A stretch of DNA of 64,000 nt from Pelatocladus maniniholoensis HA4357-MV3 (GCA_019359115.1 JAHHHW010000073.1:46175-110174); one strand, 5' to 3'. Shown: positions 36,225 through 45,438, counted from the first letter of the stretch. Notes: generated by a model not told the origin, from the letters alone. Made by a program: numbers and translations.

Positions 36225-36646
36225 GTCCAGCGTTTGCGGAAATACTCTGCGTACCTCTGCGTTTAAGACCGCTACGATTTTACGCAAAGTTGTACTCAAT
36301 TCAATACGCTTCAGTTAAAGGGTAAAGGTGTTTCTTTGTTATTTTACCCTTTAACTTTTTGCCCAGCAGCACCTTAGATAACGTTAATTAAATACAAGAC
36401 ATCGACACAAAACAGTCATAACTACTTCATATCCAATTGATAGTTTATAAATGATTACAGATAATTTAATTCTCAAATGAAGGACTATATATGTTGGATT
36501 GATCCATCTTTATGTCTGAATCTACAATTAGTTTTAACTAGAATTAATTGCTTGATAAGTGCCTTAATAATATTGATTTGAGAAAAATTTATGTTTGAAA
36601 ATTCAAGTCGAAGTCTTGTAATACGAAATATTCATGTTGATTAAAT
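36225..36646. other. Spacer with a solo repeat end
   Basis: Contains CAATACGCTTCAGTTAAAGG at about 36302, a single end of the repeat seen intact at 21641-21755, followed by TTTACCCTTTAAC-type sequence. The remainder is AT-rich and I see no gene in it up to the 36-codon ORF at 36647. Confidence 0.45.
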
Positions 36647-36757
36647 ATGTATATTATTTTTATAGCTGTATTTCTCGTGAGTTTACTGACTTTATCTGGT
36701 TGGGCTGCGATCGCCTACCTTTTTCCGAATAACCATTCTCATGATTCATATAAATGA
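36647..36757 (+). CDS. Candidate 36-aa single-pass membrane micro-protein
   Basis: ATG 36647 encodes MYIIFIAVFLVSLLTLSGWA, then AIAYLFPNNHSHDSYK and TGA. The first 27 residues form one clean transmembrane helix, followed by a short polar His-rich tail, a layout seen in small photosynthetic and oxidase subunits and other micro-proteins. The stop is 1 bp from the convergent MocR gene end. No ribosome site is obvious; it is too short for composition tests by eye. Confidence 0.4.
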   Translation: MYIIFIAVFLVSLLTLSGWAAIAYLFPNNHSHDSYK

Positions 36758-36758
36758 A

Positions 36759-38222
36759 CTATGCAAAAATAACTTTAGCTAATCTGTAAATTCCCTCTCG
36801 AATTTGTTGCTGTGTCAGTTCCGAGTAACCAAAAATAAATTCGCCTGTAACATTCCCTTTGAGATATTGGGATTGAGCGGATATCATCCCCACACCCAAG
36901 GACGCAGCACCCTCAATAATCTCCTCATCCGTAAGTTGCGTCTGTAGTTTCACCATTAAATGCAGCCCAGCCTTCTCGCCTAAAATTGTAACTCGTTCCC
37001 CAAAGCGATCGCTTAAGGCTTGCACTAAAACTTGACGACACAGATCATAGTGCTGACGCATTTTTCTGATATGTCTTTCTAAATGTCCTTCTTCAATAAA
37101 ATCAGTTAAAACATACTGTTCTAGCAATGGTAAATGTCTATCACTCAACCACTTAGCACGGGCAAATATTGGTACTAAACTTTTGGGTAAGACCAAGTAA
37201 CCAATCCGCAGTGAAGGAAACAGTACCTTGGAGAAAGTACCCATATACAGGACACAATCGCTTTTATCCAAGCCTTGCAAAGCTGGAATCGGTCTGTCAC
37301 CATAGCGATATTCACTGTCATAATCATCCTCAATAATCATTGCTCCATGAGAATGCGCCCAAGCTAGTAACTCTAGTCGCCGAGACAAAGACAATATTGC
37401 TCCTGTGGGAAACTGGTGAGAAGGAGTTACATAAATAAGCTTAATGTTTTCACCCGTATAGTTACCTAAATCCCTAACTATCAAACCAGACTCATCCACA
37501 GGTACTGGTAGAAGCTTTGCACCTTGTGCTAAAAAAATACGACGTGCGCTCAGATAACCAGGATCTTCTAAAGCAACAACATCACCAGGATTGATTAACA
37601 AGCGCATCACCAAATATAAAGCTTGCTGAGTGCCATTGGTGATCATCACCTGCTCAGGTTCGCATTGCACTGCACGGGACTGGGACAAATAACGAGCGAT
37701 CGCTTCCCTTAATCGTTCATATCCCAAGGCGTCTGTCGCATAATCTAGCCAATGAGAATGGGAGCGACAATGACGAGACAGTAATTTTCGCCATAGCTGC
37801 ATTGGAAATAATTCAAAAGCAGGTCGCCCATAGCGGAAGTTAATCGGGGCTTGAGGTTCTGTATTTATAAACACATCATTTTCTATCAAACTGGCGGCAT
37901 ACTCAGACAGAGGGCTTTGACCAGAAGCAGACTTTTGGACTGACTCAATCGGGGCGGAATGCAACAGATCGTCCGGGAGTTGGGCGCAGACATATGTGCC
38001 AGAACCAACAATAGTTCTGATATAGCCTTCACTAAAGAGTTGCTCATAGCAATTAGTCACCGTAGTACGAGAAATACCCAAGGATTTTGAGAGCTTTCGC
38101 GTGGATGGAATACGCTGATTACGTAGCAGGCGTCCGTTGAGAATCGCTTTACGTATTTCCTCGTATAACTGTTGATGTAATGGCACATTTATATTACTGT
38201 CGAGTGCGATCGCTAAATCCAT
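36759..38222 (-). CDS. MocR-type regulator (GntR HTH + aminotransferase domain), PdxR-like
   Basis: 487 aa. The N-terminal winged helix (VPLHQQLYEEIRKAILNGRL, SRTTVTNCYEQLFSEGYI) is joined to a fold-type I aminotransferase domain with ITNGTQQALYLVMRLL, IIEDDYDSEYRYGDRPIPALQ and the PLP lysine in TFSKVLFPSLRIGYL. MocR proteins sense PLP or amino compounds. The gene diverges from an FMN-binding PNPOx-like gene, and the shared intergenic region carries three copies of a box like that known for PdxR of actinobacteria. Regulation of vitamin B6-related genes is therefore likely but inferred. Confidence 0.88.
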   Translation of the reverse strand: MDLAIALDSNINVPLHQQLYEEIRKAILNGRLLRNQRIPSTRKLSKSLGISRTTVTNCYEQLFSEGYIRTIVGSGTYVCAQLPDDLLHSAPIESVQKSASGQSPLSEYAASLIENDVFINTEPQAPINFRYGRPAFELFPMQLWRKLLSRHCRSHSHWLDYATDALGYERLREAIARYLSQSRAVQCEPEQVMITNGTQQALYLVMRLLINPGDVVALEDPGYLSARRIFLAQGAKLLPVPVDESGLIVRDLGNYTGENIKLIYVTPSHQFPTGAILSLSRRLELLAWAHSHGAMIIEDDYDSEYRYGDRPIPALQGLDKSDCVLYMGTFSKVLFPSLRIGYLVLPKSLVPIFARAKWLSDRHLPLLEQYVLTDFIEEGHLERHIRKMRQHYDLCRQVLVQALSDRFGERVTILGEKAGLHLMVKLQTQLTDEEIIEGAASLGVGMISAQSQYLKGNVTGEFIFGYSELTQQQIREGIYRLAKVIFA

Positions 38223-38243
38223 ACTCTAGTTTTGTGTAACATC

Positions 38244-38294
38244 TAAGTGGACTGATATTACAACACAAAAGTGGCTCTTGTAGTAGACCACTTG
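38244..38294. promoter_or_regulatory. Three PdxR-like operator boxes
   Basis: In the divergent spacer: TAAGTGGACTG at 38244-38254, AAAGTGGCTCT at 38268-38278 on the plus strand, and CAAGTGGTCTA on the minus strand at 38284-38294. The core AAGTGG is identical in all three. I recall the PdxR box of Corynebacterium as AAAGTGGW(-/T)CTA, which these approach closely, the minus-strand copy best. The first two start 24 bp apart in the same orientation and the second and third face each other, so they could hold a MocR dimer and control both genes. Confidence 0.6.
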
Positions 38295-38338
38295 CACAAT
38301 TAAGCTGACAATATACCCTATTGAACAAGCTTTTGCTC

Positions 38339-39010
38339 ATGAGTAATAATAGTGAAAATGTGTTGAGAGTGACGCAACGCACTAAAATCAGACGTGTTCC
38401 CCAACGTGGAGAGTATGAACGTCAAGTTATCTATGACATTTTAGATGAATGTTTGGTGTGCCATGTCGGGTTTGCTGTAGATGGTCAACCATTTGTGATT
38501 CCTACAGCTTATGGCAGGATAGGAGACAAACTTTACATTCATGGCTCTCCTGCAAGTAGAATGTTGCGATCGCTCCAAAATGCTATCGAAGTCTGCGTTA
38601 CTGTCACGCTACTTGATGGATTAGTGCTGGCGCGATCTGCTTTTCACCACTCAATGAATTATAGATCAGTAGTAATATTTGGCACGGCAGCAGTTGTAGA
38701 AAGTCCTGAAGAAAAGCTAGCAGCACTATACGCCTTTACTGAACATGTCATATCGGGACGGTGGACAGAGGTGCGCCCGCCCAATCGCCAGGAACTACAA
38801 GGAACTTTAGTATTATCTCTGCCACTGGATGAAGCATCAGCAAAGGTACGGACAGGCCCACCGTTGGATGATGAGGCAGATTACAGTTTACCTGTATGGG
38901 CTGGTGTGTTGCCATTGCAACTGACAACAACAGTACCGATTCCAGATTCTCGTTTGCAGTCGGGTATTACTCTACCTGACTATGTGCATAAATATACTCG
39001 TACGCGTTGA
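38339..39010 (+). CDS. PNPOx-like FMN-binding split-barrel protein
   Basis: 223 aa from ATG 38339 (MSNNSENVLRVTQRTKIRRV); an in-frame TTG at 38321 is less likely. The flavin-nucleotide-binding split barrel is evident in ILDECLVCHVGFAVDGQPFVIPT, LYIHGSPASRMLRSL and YRSVVIFGTAAVVESPEEKL. Families of this type often bind FMN or F420 and can oxidise pyridoxamine phosphate or reduce small molecules. It is controlled in all likelihood by the divergent MocR regulator through the boxes between them, a pairing seen widely in bacteria. Confidence 0.85.
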   Translation: MSNNSENVLRVTQRTKIRRVPQRGEYERQVIYDILDECLVCHVGFAVDGQPFVIPTAYGRIGDKLYIHGSPASRMLRSLQNAIEVCVTVTLLDGLVLARSAFHHSMNYRSVVIFGTAAVVESPEEKLAALYAFTEHVISGRWTEVRPPNRQELQGTLVLSLPLDEASAKVRTGPPLDDEADYSLPVWAGVLPLQLTTTVPIPDSRLQSGITLPDYVHKYTRTR

Positions 39011-39127
39011 TTGCAGATGCATTGGAAATGGGTTTAACTAGCACTGTTCAAGCATATTTGCAAGTTTTATCTACTTCCTCCTGCTTCTTGTTGATAAAAT
39101 TAGCTGGAGCTTATTGGATAAAAATCT

Positions 39128-40156
39128 GTGCTAGCAGCCTTACTGTACGGTAAAGAGAATTTGCGTTTAGAAACAGTCCCTGACCCTACTCCCCGAAAAG
39201 GAGAGGTGGTAATACAGGTGGGAGCAGCAACAACTTGTGGTACAGATTTAAAAGTGTGGCGTCGTGGTGGTCATGCTAAGATGCTCAAACCTCCTACTCT
39301 TTTTGGTCATGAGGCTGCTGGACAAATCGTGGCTATAGGTGAAGGTGTCACGGGTTGGCAAATAGGCGATCGCGTGGTTGCTAATAATTCGGCTCCTTGC
39401 ATGAATTGCTTTTTTTGTCAACGCCAAGAGTATTCTTTGTGTCCAAATTTGACATGGAATAACGGTACTTTTGCCGAATATCTGAAAATTCCTGCCCCGA
39501 TTGTAAAGCATAATTTATTGCCCATTCCCGAAAATTTATCCTATGAATTGGCAGCCATGACAGAACCTCTAGCTTGTGTACTGCATGGCGCAGCTCGTTC
39601 CAACGTCAAGAGTGGAGATAAAGTGGTAGTCTTGGGAGATGGGGCAATTGGGTTGATGTTTGTAGCCAAGTTGGCTCATGAAGTGGAAGTGGAAGTACTG
39701 CTATTCGGTGGTAATGACGACAGGCTAGAAATTGGTAAAAAACTCGGTGCAGCCCAGACGTTTAATTATCGACAATTACCAGACATCCCCACTTTAGTCA
39801 AAGAATTTACGGATGGCTGGGGTGCAGATGTAGTCATTGAAGCGACTGGTTTACCTAGTGTTTGGGAAACAGCGATCGCCTGCGCCCGTCCTGGTGCAAC
39901 GGTGAATTTATTCGGCGGTTGTCCACGAGATACAACAATTACCGTCAACACAGAACAACTCCACTACAGTGAACTTACGCTCAAAGGAGTATTCCATAAT
40001 ACCCCTGAGTTTGTTAGAGCCGCTTTATCATTAATCGCTAGTCGTAGAATTCCCTTTGAGTTATTAATTAGTGAACAGCGTCCGTTACAGGATTTAGAAG
40101 CGGTATTTTGCGATATGCGATCGCGCAAAGTGATCAAAGTTGCCATGATTCCGTAG
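39128..40156 (+). CDS. Zinc-dependent medium-chain alcohol dehydrogenase
   Basis: 342 aa, GTG start at 39128. Catalytic zinc region TTCGTDLKVWRRG and FGHEAAGQIVAIGEGV; the structural zinc lobe has four Cys in APCMNCFFCQRQEYSLCPN; the NAD(P) Rossmann motif is VVLGDGAIGLMFVAKLA. It belongs to the sorbitol/threonine/galactitol-phosphate dehydrogenase branch; the substrate is not predictable. It lies 117 bp after the PNPOx-like gene on the same strand. Confidence 0.9.
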   Translation: MLAALLYGKENLRLETVPDPTPRKGEVVIQVGAATTCGTDLKVWRRGGHAKMLKPPTLFGHEAAGQIVAIGEGVTGWQIGDRVVANNSAPCMNCFFCQRQEYSLCPNLTWNNGTFAEYLKIPAPIVKHNLLPIPENLSYELAAMTEPLACVLHGAARSNVKSGDKVVVLGDGAIGLMFVAKLAHEVEVEVLLFGGNDDRLEIGKKLGAAQTFNYRQLPDIPTLVKEFTDGWGADVVIEATGLPSVWETAIACARPGATVNLFGGCPRDTTITVNTEQLHYSELTLKGVFHNTPEFVRAALSLIASRRIPFELLISEQRPLQDLEAVFCDMRSRKVIKVAMIP

Positions 40157-40233
40157 TTGTACTTATAAATAAATAAAGGCAGCAGGGGAAAACTAAAATT
40201 ACCCTTTTTAATGAAGTAGGTTGGTATAAACAA

Positions 40234-40845
40234 ATGCAAAAAAAACCCCTGCTGAAAGTTTTGATATTGCCTTTTTCTCTCGTTCCCTATATCTGCGGAG
40301 GAACATTTTTTGCTGACCAAGCCAAAGCTTTACCAGGACAATCAACAGAAGAAGTTGGCGCTTGGATACAAGCACACCCGACGCTGCGTCCCAATAGTAA
40401 CGAGCGATTTTTTATACAGAAAAGTGATACAGCAGCCCAGCGATTCACTTTTCAAGCATCGGTGTTTGCTCCTGGTAAAGTAGAGTTTATTCAAGACCGC
40501 AGCCGCATTCGTAGCGAAAGGCTGAGTATGTATGATGCCATTAATGGCATGAGTTTTGAGCGCTTGCAAGAATCTTTACGAGTAGTATATGGCGTGGATA
40601 TTTACCAAGATTTTAAACGCGCTCAAGTTGTGTATGAATATCCAACTCAAAGTACCGTTAATTCGGCTCGTTTTGCCAAAACTCCCATTCGGGAAGCCTT
40701 GCGGGGAGAATTACGTCTAGGCGATCGCTATGCATACTGGGTAGAAATTGCCCAACCCAAGAACGGAAAAGCTTTCACTGGTCAAATGACTGTTTTGCTC
40801 AAATTTGACTTAGATAAACTAAAAGCGCAATTGCAAAAAAGATAG
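40234..40845 (+). CDS. Exported protein of unknown function
   Basis: 203 aa with a Sec signal peptide (about 1-33, cleavage near AKA-LPGQ). The mature part begins STEEVGAWIQAHPTLRPNSNERFFIQKSDT and contains RIRSERLSMYDAINGMSFERLQESLRVVYGVDIYQDF and WVEIAQPKNGKAFTGQMTVLLKFDL. I do not recognise a domain. The pattern looks like a conserved cyanobacterial periplasmic protein. Confidence 0.72.
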   Translation: MQKKPLLKVLILPFSLVPYICGGTFFADQAKALPGQSTEEVGAWIQAHPTLRPNSNERFFIQKSDTAAQRFTFQASVFAPGKVEFIQDRSRIRSERLSMYDAINGMSFERLQESLRVVYGVDIYQDFKRAQVVYEYPTQSTVNSARFAKTPIREALRGELRLGDRYAYWVEIAQPKNGKAFTGQMTVLLKFDLDKLKAQLQKR

Positions 40846-40964
40846 TTTTTGGTCATTGGTCATTTGTCATTAGTTATTGGTGTTTCTTGTCTTCCCACAC
40901 TCCAAGCACACCCCAAACTCCCCATTCTTCCTTGTCTCCCTTGTCCCCAATCCCCAATCCCCAA

Positions 40965-41312
40965 TTAATGTAAATTTTGCCAGTTACCGGAAAAGATACT
41001 TTCAGTGGCGATCGCGATTCTCAATAAGTCTTCTTTCAGCAGAGGAGGCCAGTCAACCCCTGCTTTGCGTCCTGCTGCAAACAACATTTGAGTTTTGATA
41101 GTCAGTTCATACAAGGCGTAGGCGAGTTCTCGTTCAATAGTAGTAGCTTCTTTGAGACCTTCAAATACCACTTTTAACGCCAGCAAAGTAGAGGTAATCT
41201 GACCCGGAACTGGTGGTTTTCCCTGCTGCAAGCGGCTGAGTAGCGCATCCGGGTTTTCTTCAGAAGTGATTGTTTGATCTATGAGGAATTTGCAAGCAGT
41301 TTCGTAGTTCAT
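40965..41312 (-). CDS. Conserved helical protein, unknown function
   Basis: 115 aa beginning MNYETACKFLIDQTITSEEN, almost wholly alpha-helical, with KVVFEGLKEATTIERELAYALYELTIKTQMLFAAGRKAGVDWPPLLKEDLLRIA. I recall similar cyanobacterial proteins mislabelled as dethiobiotin synthetase, but the length and lack of a P-loop exclude that activity. Function unknown. Confidence 0.7.
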   Translation of the reverse strand: MNYETACKFLIDQTITSEENPDALLSRLQQGKPPVPGQITSTLLALKVVFEGLKEATTIERELAYALYELTIKTQMLFAAGRKAGVDWPPLLKEDLLRIAIATESIFSGNWQNLH

Positions 41313-41426
41313 AGCATTTCCGAGTCACCACATCAGTATTACCTACGGCTATTTAAACATTTTTTTACTTTTAACAATACACATATAGCTGTCAACCATT
41401 CATAAAGTCGGTATGCAACGAAATTG

Positions 41427-41924
41427 TCAAACTGTGCTAATTTCCCACCTCCACACTTCTCCATCTTTAGGATCGATAATCTCTGATACCTTGGTCATTC
41501 CACACTTTTCTAATACTCTAGCCGATGCGTTACGCTCTGCTAGTGTATGAGCGCAAACACAGTCAACTAGCTTTGATGCGAATGCAATCTCAATCAGCTG
41601 ACGCGCCGCAGAAGTTGCAAAACCTCTGTCTTGATAACTTGGGGCGATGGAGTAGCCAATCTCAATCGTGCGCTGAGAATCAGGAATTGATTTAAAGCCT
41701 CCAAGCCCAACCAATGCATGATCAGGACGAAAGACAAACAGATACGGTAGCCACGGATGCCAAATTTGTGAGGCTTGCATCTGGTTGAGACTGTACTGAA
41801 GTACCCCCCTAAAAGGCAAGTATCCATCGACAACCTGAAACCCATAAGCAGTCTGGAAAGCATCTGAACCCTCAATTAGCTTTTGAATGTGTTCAACAGA
41901 GCAAGGAATAATTTCTACATCCAT
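41427..41924 (-). CDS. GNAT-family N-acetyltransferase
   Basis: 165 aa from the Met at 41924 (MDVEIIPCSVEHIQKLIEGS); the in-frame sequence upstream to 42029 overlaps the transposase remnant and is rejected as a start. The acetyl-CoA binding core is IEIGYSIAPSYQDRGFATSAARQLIEIAF, followed by CAHTLAERNASARVLEKCGMTKV, the pattern of RimJ/RimL-like enzymes. The acceptor is unknown. Confidence 0.86.
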   Translation of the reverse strand: MDVEIIPCSVEHIQKLIEGSDAFQTAYGFQVVDGYLPFRGVLQYSLNQMQASQIWHPWLPYLFVFRPDHALVGLGGFKSIPDSQRTIEIGYSIAPSYQDRGFATSAARQLIEIAFASKLVDCVCAHTLAERNASARVLEKCGMTKVSEIIDPKDGEVWRWEISTV

Positions 41925-42008
41925 AGAAGCCAGTATTAATATGGGTATGATATGAGCGATCGCGGATTGCTGTAAGCATAAAATGACCAACCAAAGAAGT
42001 ATCGAGTC

Positions 42009-42332
42009 ATGACTATGGCGAAGCAGCAAGCTGAATCCAAACGCAAAGTACTTCTATATCCTGGTGAGGATAGTTATAGGACATTTTGCAAGTTAATTGC
42101 ACTCCATCCAAAATCTCACAACAGGATTCATTCCTGTCTTTCATGCGGCTACACAACTCACCGAGATGTAGCAGCATCACTTGTGATACGGAACAGAGGT
42201 ATCAACGCGCTGGGACGCAGCGTGGAAGAAAACGCTTGTAGAGACGGTCTGACGGAGACGGGAAACCGTCTAGTTAAGAGTCGAAGAAGCAAGAACAGTG
42301 GTGGAGAGGCACGGATTCATCCTGCCTCGTAA
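42009..42332 (+). pseudogene. TnpB (IS200/IS605 OrfB) remnant
   Basis: Only the C-terminal portion of an OrfB/TnpB protein is recognisable: half of the zinc ribbon (HSCLSCGYTTHRDVAASLVI) and the NRGIN segment that follows it in cyanobacterial relatives. The first ribbon Cys pair, the RuvC-like core and the N-terminus are gone. The right end of the element is still visible as a hairpin at 42346-42368. It is therefore a dead copy. Confidence 0.75.
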
Positions 42333-42345
42333 CATCATTTGAGAA

Positions 42346-42368
42346 TCCCTGCGGCTTTAGTCCAGGGA
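42346..42368 (+). mobile_element. IS605-type right-end hairpin
   Basis: TCCCTG and CAGGGA pair around an 11-nt loop, within AATCCCTGCGGC...CAGGGAGTACGTCAATG. This is the layout of IS200/IS605 right ends, whose transcript is the TnpB guide RNA scaffold. With the truncated TnpB upstream it marks the end of a decayed element. Confidence 0.55.
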
Positions 42369-42419
42369 GTACGTCAATGTCTTCTCAATTTGGTATGGTA
42401 ATAACGGCATAGATGAACT

Positions 42420-44129
42420 CTAAAATAAAAAATAACGCTGCGCCATTGGTAAAACAGTTGCAGGTTCACACGTTAGCAACTCCCCATCAGCCTTTACTTC
42501 ATAGGTTTCTGCATCGACTTCAATATGTGGTAGTGCATCATTCAACTTCATATCCTGCTTACTTAACTGGCGTGTTCCTGACACTGCAACTGCTTGCTTT
42601 TGCAACTTCAATTGACTAGGAATCTCGTTTTCTAATGCTGTTTGCGACACGAAAGTTAAGGATGTCGCATGACGCGCGCCCGCAAAACTGCCAAACATCG
42701 GACGCATATGTACAGGTTGGGGTGTGGGAATACTAGCATTAGCATCTCCCATTTGCGCCCATGCGATCGCTCCACCTTTAATGACAATCTCTGGTTTCAC
42801 GCCAAAAAATGCCGGACGCCACAAACATAAATCTGCCAATTTACCTTCTTCCACTGAACCCACATACTGAGAAATTCCATGGGTAATAGCTGGGTTTATA
42901 GTGTATTTAGCAACATAGCGCCTGGCTCGAAAATTATCAGCTAGAGTGTCTCTACCAAGGCTTCCTCGTTGCACTTTCATTTTGTGTGCAGTTTGCCAAG
43001 TACGAATTATTACTTCTCCGACTCTTCCCATTGCCTGAGAGTCAGAAGAGATCATGCTAAACGCCCCCAAATCGTGCAAAATGTCTTCAGCAGCGATGGT
43101 TTCGCGACGGATGCGTGACTCAGCAAATGCCACATCTTCAGCAATTCCTGGATCAAGGTGATGGCAAACCATCAACATATCTAAGTGTTCATCGAGGGTG
43201 TTAACAGTGTAAGGACGGGTGGGGTTGGTGGAGGATGGTAAAACATTTGCCTCACCACAGACTTTAATAATATCTGGTGCGTGTCCACCACCTGCGCCTT
43301 CGGTATGGTAAGTGTGGATGACACGATTTTTAAAAGCGGCGATGGTATCTTCTACAAATCCTGCTTCGTTGAGAGTGTCGGTGTGAATTGCTACTTGTAC
43401 GTCGTACTCATCAGCAATATTTAGACAGGTATCAATAGTTGCTGGTGTAGTTCCCCAATCTTCGTGTAGTTTTAACCCCATTGCACCAGCTAAAATTTGT
43501 TCTACAAGTCCTTGGGGTTGACTGGTGTTGCCTTTCCCCAAAAATCCCAGGTTGACGGGGAAGGCATCGGCGGCTTGCAACATTCGGTAAATATTCCAAG
43601 GTCCAGGTGTGCAAGTAGTCGCATTTGTACCTGTAGCTGGTCCAGTACCACCCCCAATCATTGTAGTAATCCCGGATGCGATCGCCACTTCTATTTGTTG
43701 GGGACAAATAAAGTGGATGTGGGAATCAATACCGCCAGCCGTGAGAATCATTCCTTCACCAGCAACGGCTTCTGTACCAGGACCGATAATAATATCTATA
43801 TCGTCCTGAATATAGGGATTACCAGCTTTACCCATTTTAAAGATTTTGCCATCTTTAATGCCGATATCAGCTTTGACGATACCCCACCAATCGAGAATCA
43901 AAGCATTGGTGATTACCATATCAACAGCACCATCGGCGTTGGATATGGGGGATTGTCCCATCCCATCGCGAATGACTTTACCACCGCCGAATTTTACTTC
44001 ATCGCCGTAGGTGGTGAAGTCTTGTTCAACTTCGATAAACAATTCTGTATCGGCTAGGCGGATGCGATCGCCTACTGTCGGGCCATAAGTTTCCGCATAA
44101 GCGCGGCGATCCATTCTGTAACTCATCAA
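42420..44129 (-). CDS. ureC: Urease subunit alpha
   Basis: 569 aa, full length for UreC, the catalytic subunit hydrolysing urea to ammonia and carbamate in the cytosol. The nickel-binding residues are in place: [11 protein letters not shown], the carbamylated lysine in [12 protein letters not shown], and [13 protein letters not shown]; the active-site flap has [21 protein letters not shown]. Upstream in the same direction is the cupin gene (10 bp gap) and then ureB. The accessory genes ureE, ureF and ureG are not in the window. Confidence 0.97.
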   Translation of the reverse strand: MMSYRMDRRAYAETYGPTVGDRIRLADTELFIEVEQDFTTYGDEVKFGGGKVIRDGMGQSPISNADGAVDMVITNALILDWWGIVKADIGIKDGKIFKMGKAGNPYIQDDIDIIIGPGTEAVAGEGMILTAGGIDSHIHFICPQQIEVAIASGITTMIGGGTGPATGTNATTCTPGPWNIYRMLQAADAFPVNLGFLGKGNTSQPQGLVEQILAGAMGLKLHEDWGTTPATIDTCLNIADEYDVQVAIHTDTLNEAGFVEDTIAAFKNRVIHTYHTEGAGGGHAPDIIKVCGEANVLPSSTNPTRPYTVNTLDEHLDMLMVCHHLDPGIAEDVAFAESRIRRETIAAEDILHDLGAFSMISSDSQAMGRVGEVIIRTWQTAHKMKVQRGSLGRDTLADNFRARRYVAKYTINPAITHGISQYVGSVEEGKLADLCLWRPAFFGVKPEIVIKGGAIAWAQMGDANASIPTPQPVHMRPMFGSFAGARHATSLTFVSQTALENEIPSQLKLQKQAVAVSGTRQLSKQDMKLNDALPHIEVDAETYEVKADGELLTCEPATVLPMAQRYFLF

Positions 44130-44138
44130 TTATTCCTC

Positions 44139-44615
44139 TTAAAAATCTTCAAGCTTATCCCAGTCAGTAATTTGTGCTTGCTTGCGATTGCGAAACATCC
44201 GCTTTTTCAAATGAGGAAAATCAGCAATTTCCATTTCTCGACGTTCCCCACCCATAACATAAACTAAGTTTTCATCGAAGGGATTTTTAAGATGATGTCC
44301 TACAGAAGGGGTAGGGAAACCCATAAAATCACCCGTAGTAACCTCGAATTCAACACCATCAATTTCAGCGATACCCCGTCCAGAAAGAATATAGACAAAT
44401 TCTTCCTCAAATTCGTGAGAGTGATAGATAAAAGATTCTTTTCCTGGAGGGATTTTAACTAAATGAAATCCTATTCTTTGCATCCCCACTTGTTCACTTA
44501 ACGATACACCGCTAATTTCAGAATTAGGATTTAAAGGATGACAAACAGTTTGTTCCGGGAGTTGTTTAATTGCGTTTGCTTTGAGAAGACAGCGAGGTTT
44601 TTGATTATTATTCAT
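44139..44615 (-). CDS. Cupin-domain protein inserted in the urease cluster
   Basis: 158 aa. The cupin metal motif is present: GFHLVKIPPGKESFIYHSHEFEEEFVYILSGRG gives H-x-H...E, and the second motif is TGDFMGFPTPSVGHHL. It probably binds a metal and a small ligand. Placed between ureB and ureC in the same orientation, 10 bp from ureC, it looks translationally linked to urease. Whether it helps nickel handling or is a bystander is unknown. Confidence 0.82.
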   Translation of the reverse strand: MNNNQKPRCLLKANAIKQLPEQTVCHPLNPNSEISGVSLSEQVGMQRIGFHLVKIPPGKESFIYHSHEFEEEFVYILSGRGIAEIDGVEFEVTTGDFMGFPTPSVGHHLKNPFDENLVYVMGGERREMEIADFPHLKKRMFRNRKQAQITDWDKLEDF

Positions 44616-44666
44616 AATGTCAAACCACAGAAGTGTAGAATAATTAAACTATACTAAAAATTGCTT

Positions 44667-44782
44667 ATACCAATTTAATATGAAGCTGCATATTATTTTA
44701 ACCCCTCCCAACCTCCTCTTGGTAAGGGGAGGTGCCGAAGGCGGTGGGGTTCTTTCTATGCATCTTCATATGGAAATGGTAT
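44667..44782. mobile_element. 116-bp inverted-repeat element upstream of the cupin gene
   Basis: Imperfect terminal inverted repeats of about 25 bp: ATACCAATTTAATATGAAGC at the left, and the right end reads ATACCATTTCCATATGAAGA on the minus strand. Inside is a GGGGAGG-type fold-back at about 44702-44755. The terminal ATACCATTTC equals that of the element at 481-584, and both right ends continue as GGTATTAG. It separates ureB from the cupin and ureC genes. Confidence 0.6.
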
Positions 44783-44891
44783 TAGAGCTTTACTTTATTT
44801 AAATAACTAAAAGCTTTCTTATGCAGGGTGTTATAACTACTGTTATGAAAGTCCAGCTATTAGCCGTTTTTAGTATAAGAAAAAATAATTT

Positions 44892-45203
44892 TTAACTATC
44901 TAAATATCCGTTAATTTTGCCGTTGAATCCGTAGACTTGGCGTGTACCAGCAAAAGGAACTAGGGTGACTTCTTTTTCATCGCCTGGTTCAAATCTAACT
45001 GCTGTTCCGGCGGGAATATCGAGGCGCATTCCTCGCGCTTGTTCTCGATCAAAGTTTAAGGCGGCGTTGACTTCAAAAAAGTGGAAGTGGGAACCAACTT
45101 GGATGGGTCTGTCTCCTGTATTTGCCACTTGTAATTTTACAGTAGGACGCCCCGCGTTCAGTTCTATTTCGCCTTGTGGTGTAATAATTTCTCCAGGAAT
45201 CAT
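44892..45203 (-). CDS. ureB: Urease subunit beta
   Basis: 103 aa from the Met at 45203 ([20 protein letters not shown]), the usual start; the in-frame sequence to 45257 is an artefact. Contains [26 protein letters not shown] and [30 protein letters not shown] structural subunit of the (alpha-beta-gamma)3 urease. Confidence 0.96.
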   Translation of the reverse strand: MIPGEIITPQGEIELNAGRPTVKLQVANTGDRPIQVGSHFHFFEVNAALNFDREQARGMRLDIPAGTAVRFEPGDEKEVTLVPFAGTRQVYGFNGKINGYLDS

Positions 45204-45257
45204 AGTATTGGTCTTTATAAAAATTTTACTTGAGGAATGTTTTTGATAACTTCTCAT

Positions 45258-45338
45258 CTAAAGACTTTCTAAAAAATCCACAAATGGTTTGAAGGCTTGA
45301 GGACATTGGTTAGCAATTTCTTGGTAATCAACACTCAT
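45258..45338 (-). CDS. Candidate 26-aa ORF between ureA and ureB
   Basis: Encodes MSVDYQEIANQCPQAFKPFV and DFLESL. A strong AGGAGGGG stands directly before its ATG and its start overlaps the end of the preceding mini-ORF. No family recognised. Together the two mini-ORFs may be remains of one frameshifted gene or a coupled pair inside the urease transcript. Confidence 0.4.
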   Translation of the reverse strand: MSVDYQEIANQCPQAFKPFVDFLESL

Positions 45339-45438
45339 CCCCTCCTTTAGAATTGTTATTTCCCTTGACTGCAAAAAATTCTATACTAATACCTTGCTGG
45401 TATTTTTCTTCGATTAAACTTTTGAGTAATACTTCCAT
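45328..45438 (-). CDS. Candidate 36-aa ORF between ureA and ureB
   Basis: Begins 8 bp after the ureA stop: MEVLLKSLIEEKYQQGISIE, then FFAVKGNNNSKGGDEC. Its stop overlaps the start of the next mini-ORF by 11 bp. The helical N-terminus and the tight spacing look like a real gene in an operon, but it has no recognised family. Confidence 0.4.
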   Translation of the reverse strand: MEVLLKSLIEEKYQQGISIEFFAVKGNNNSKGGDEC

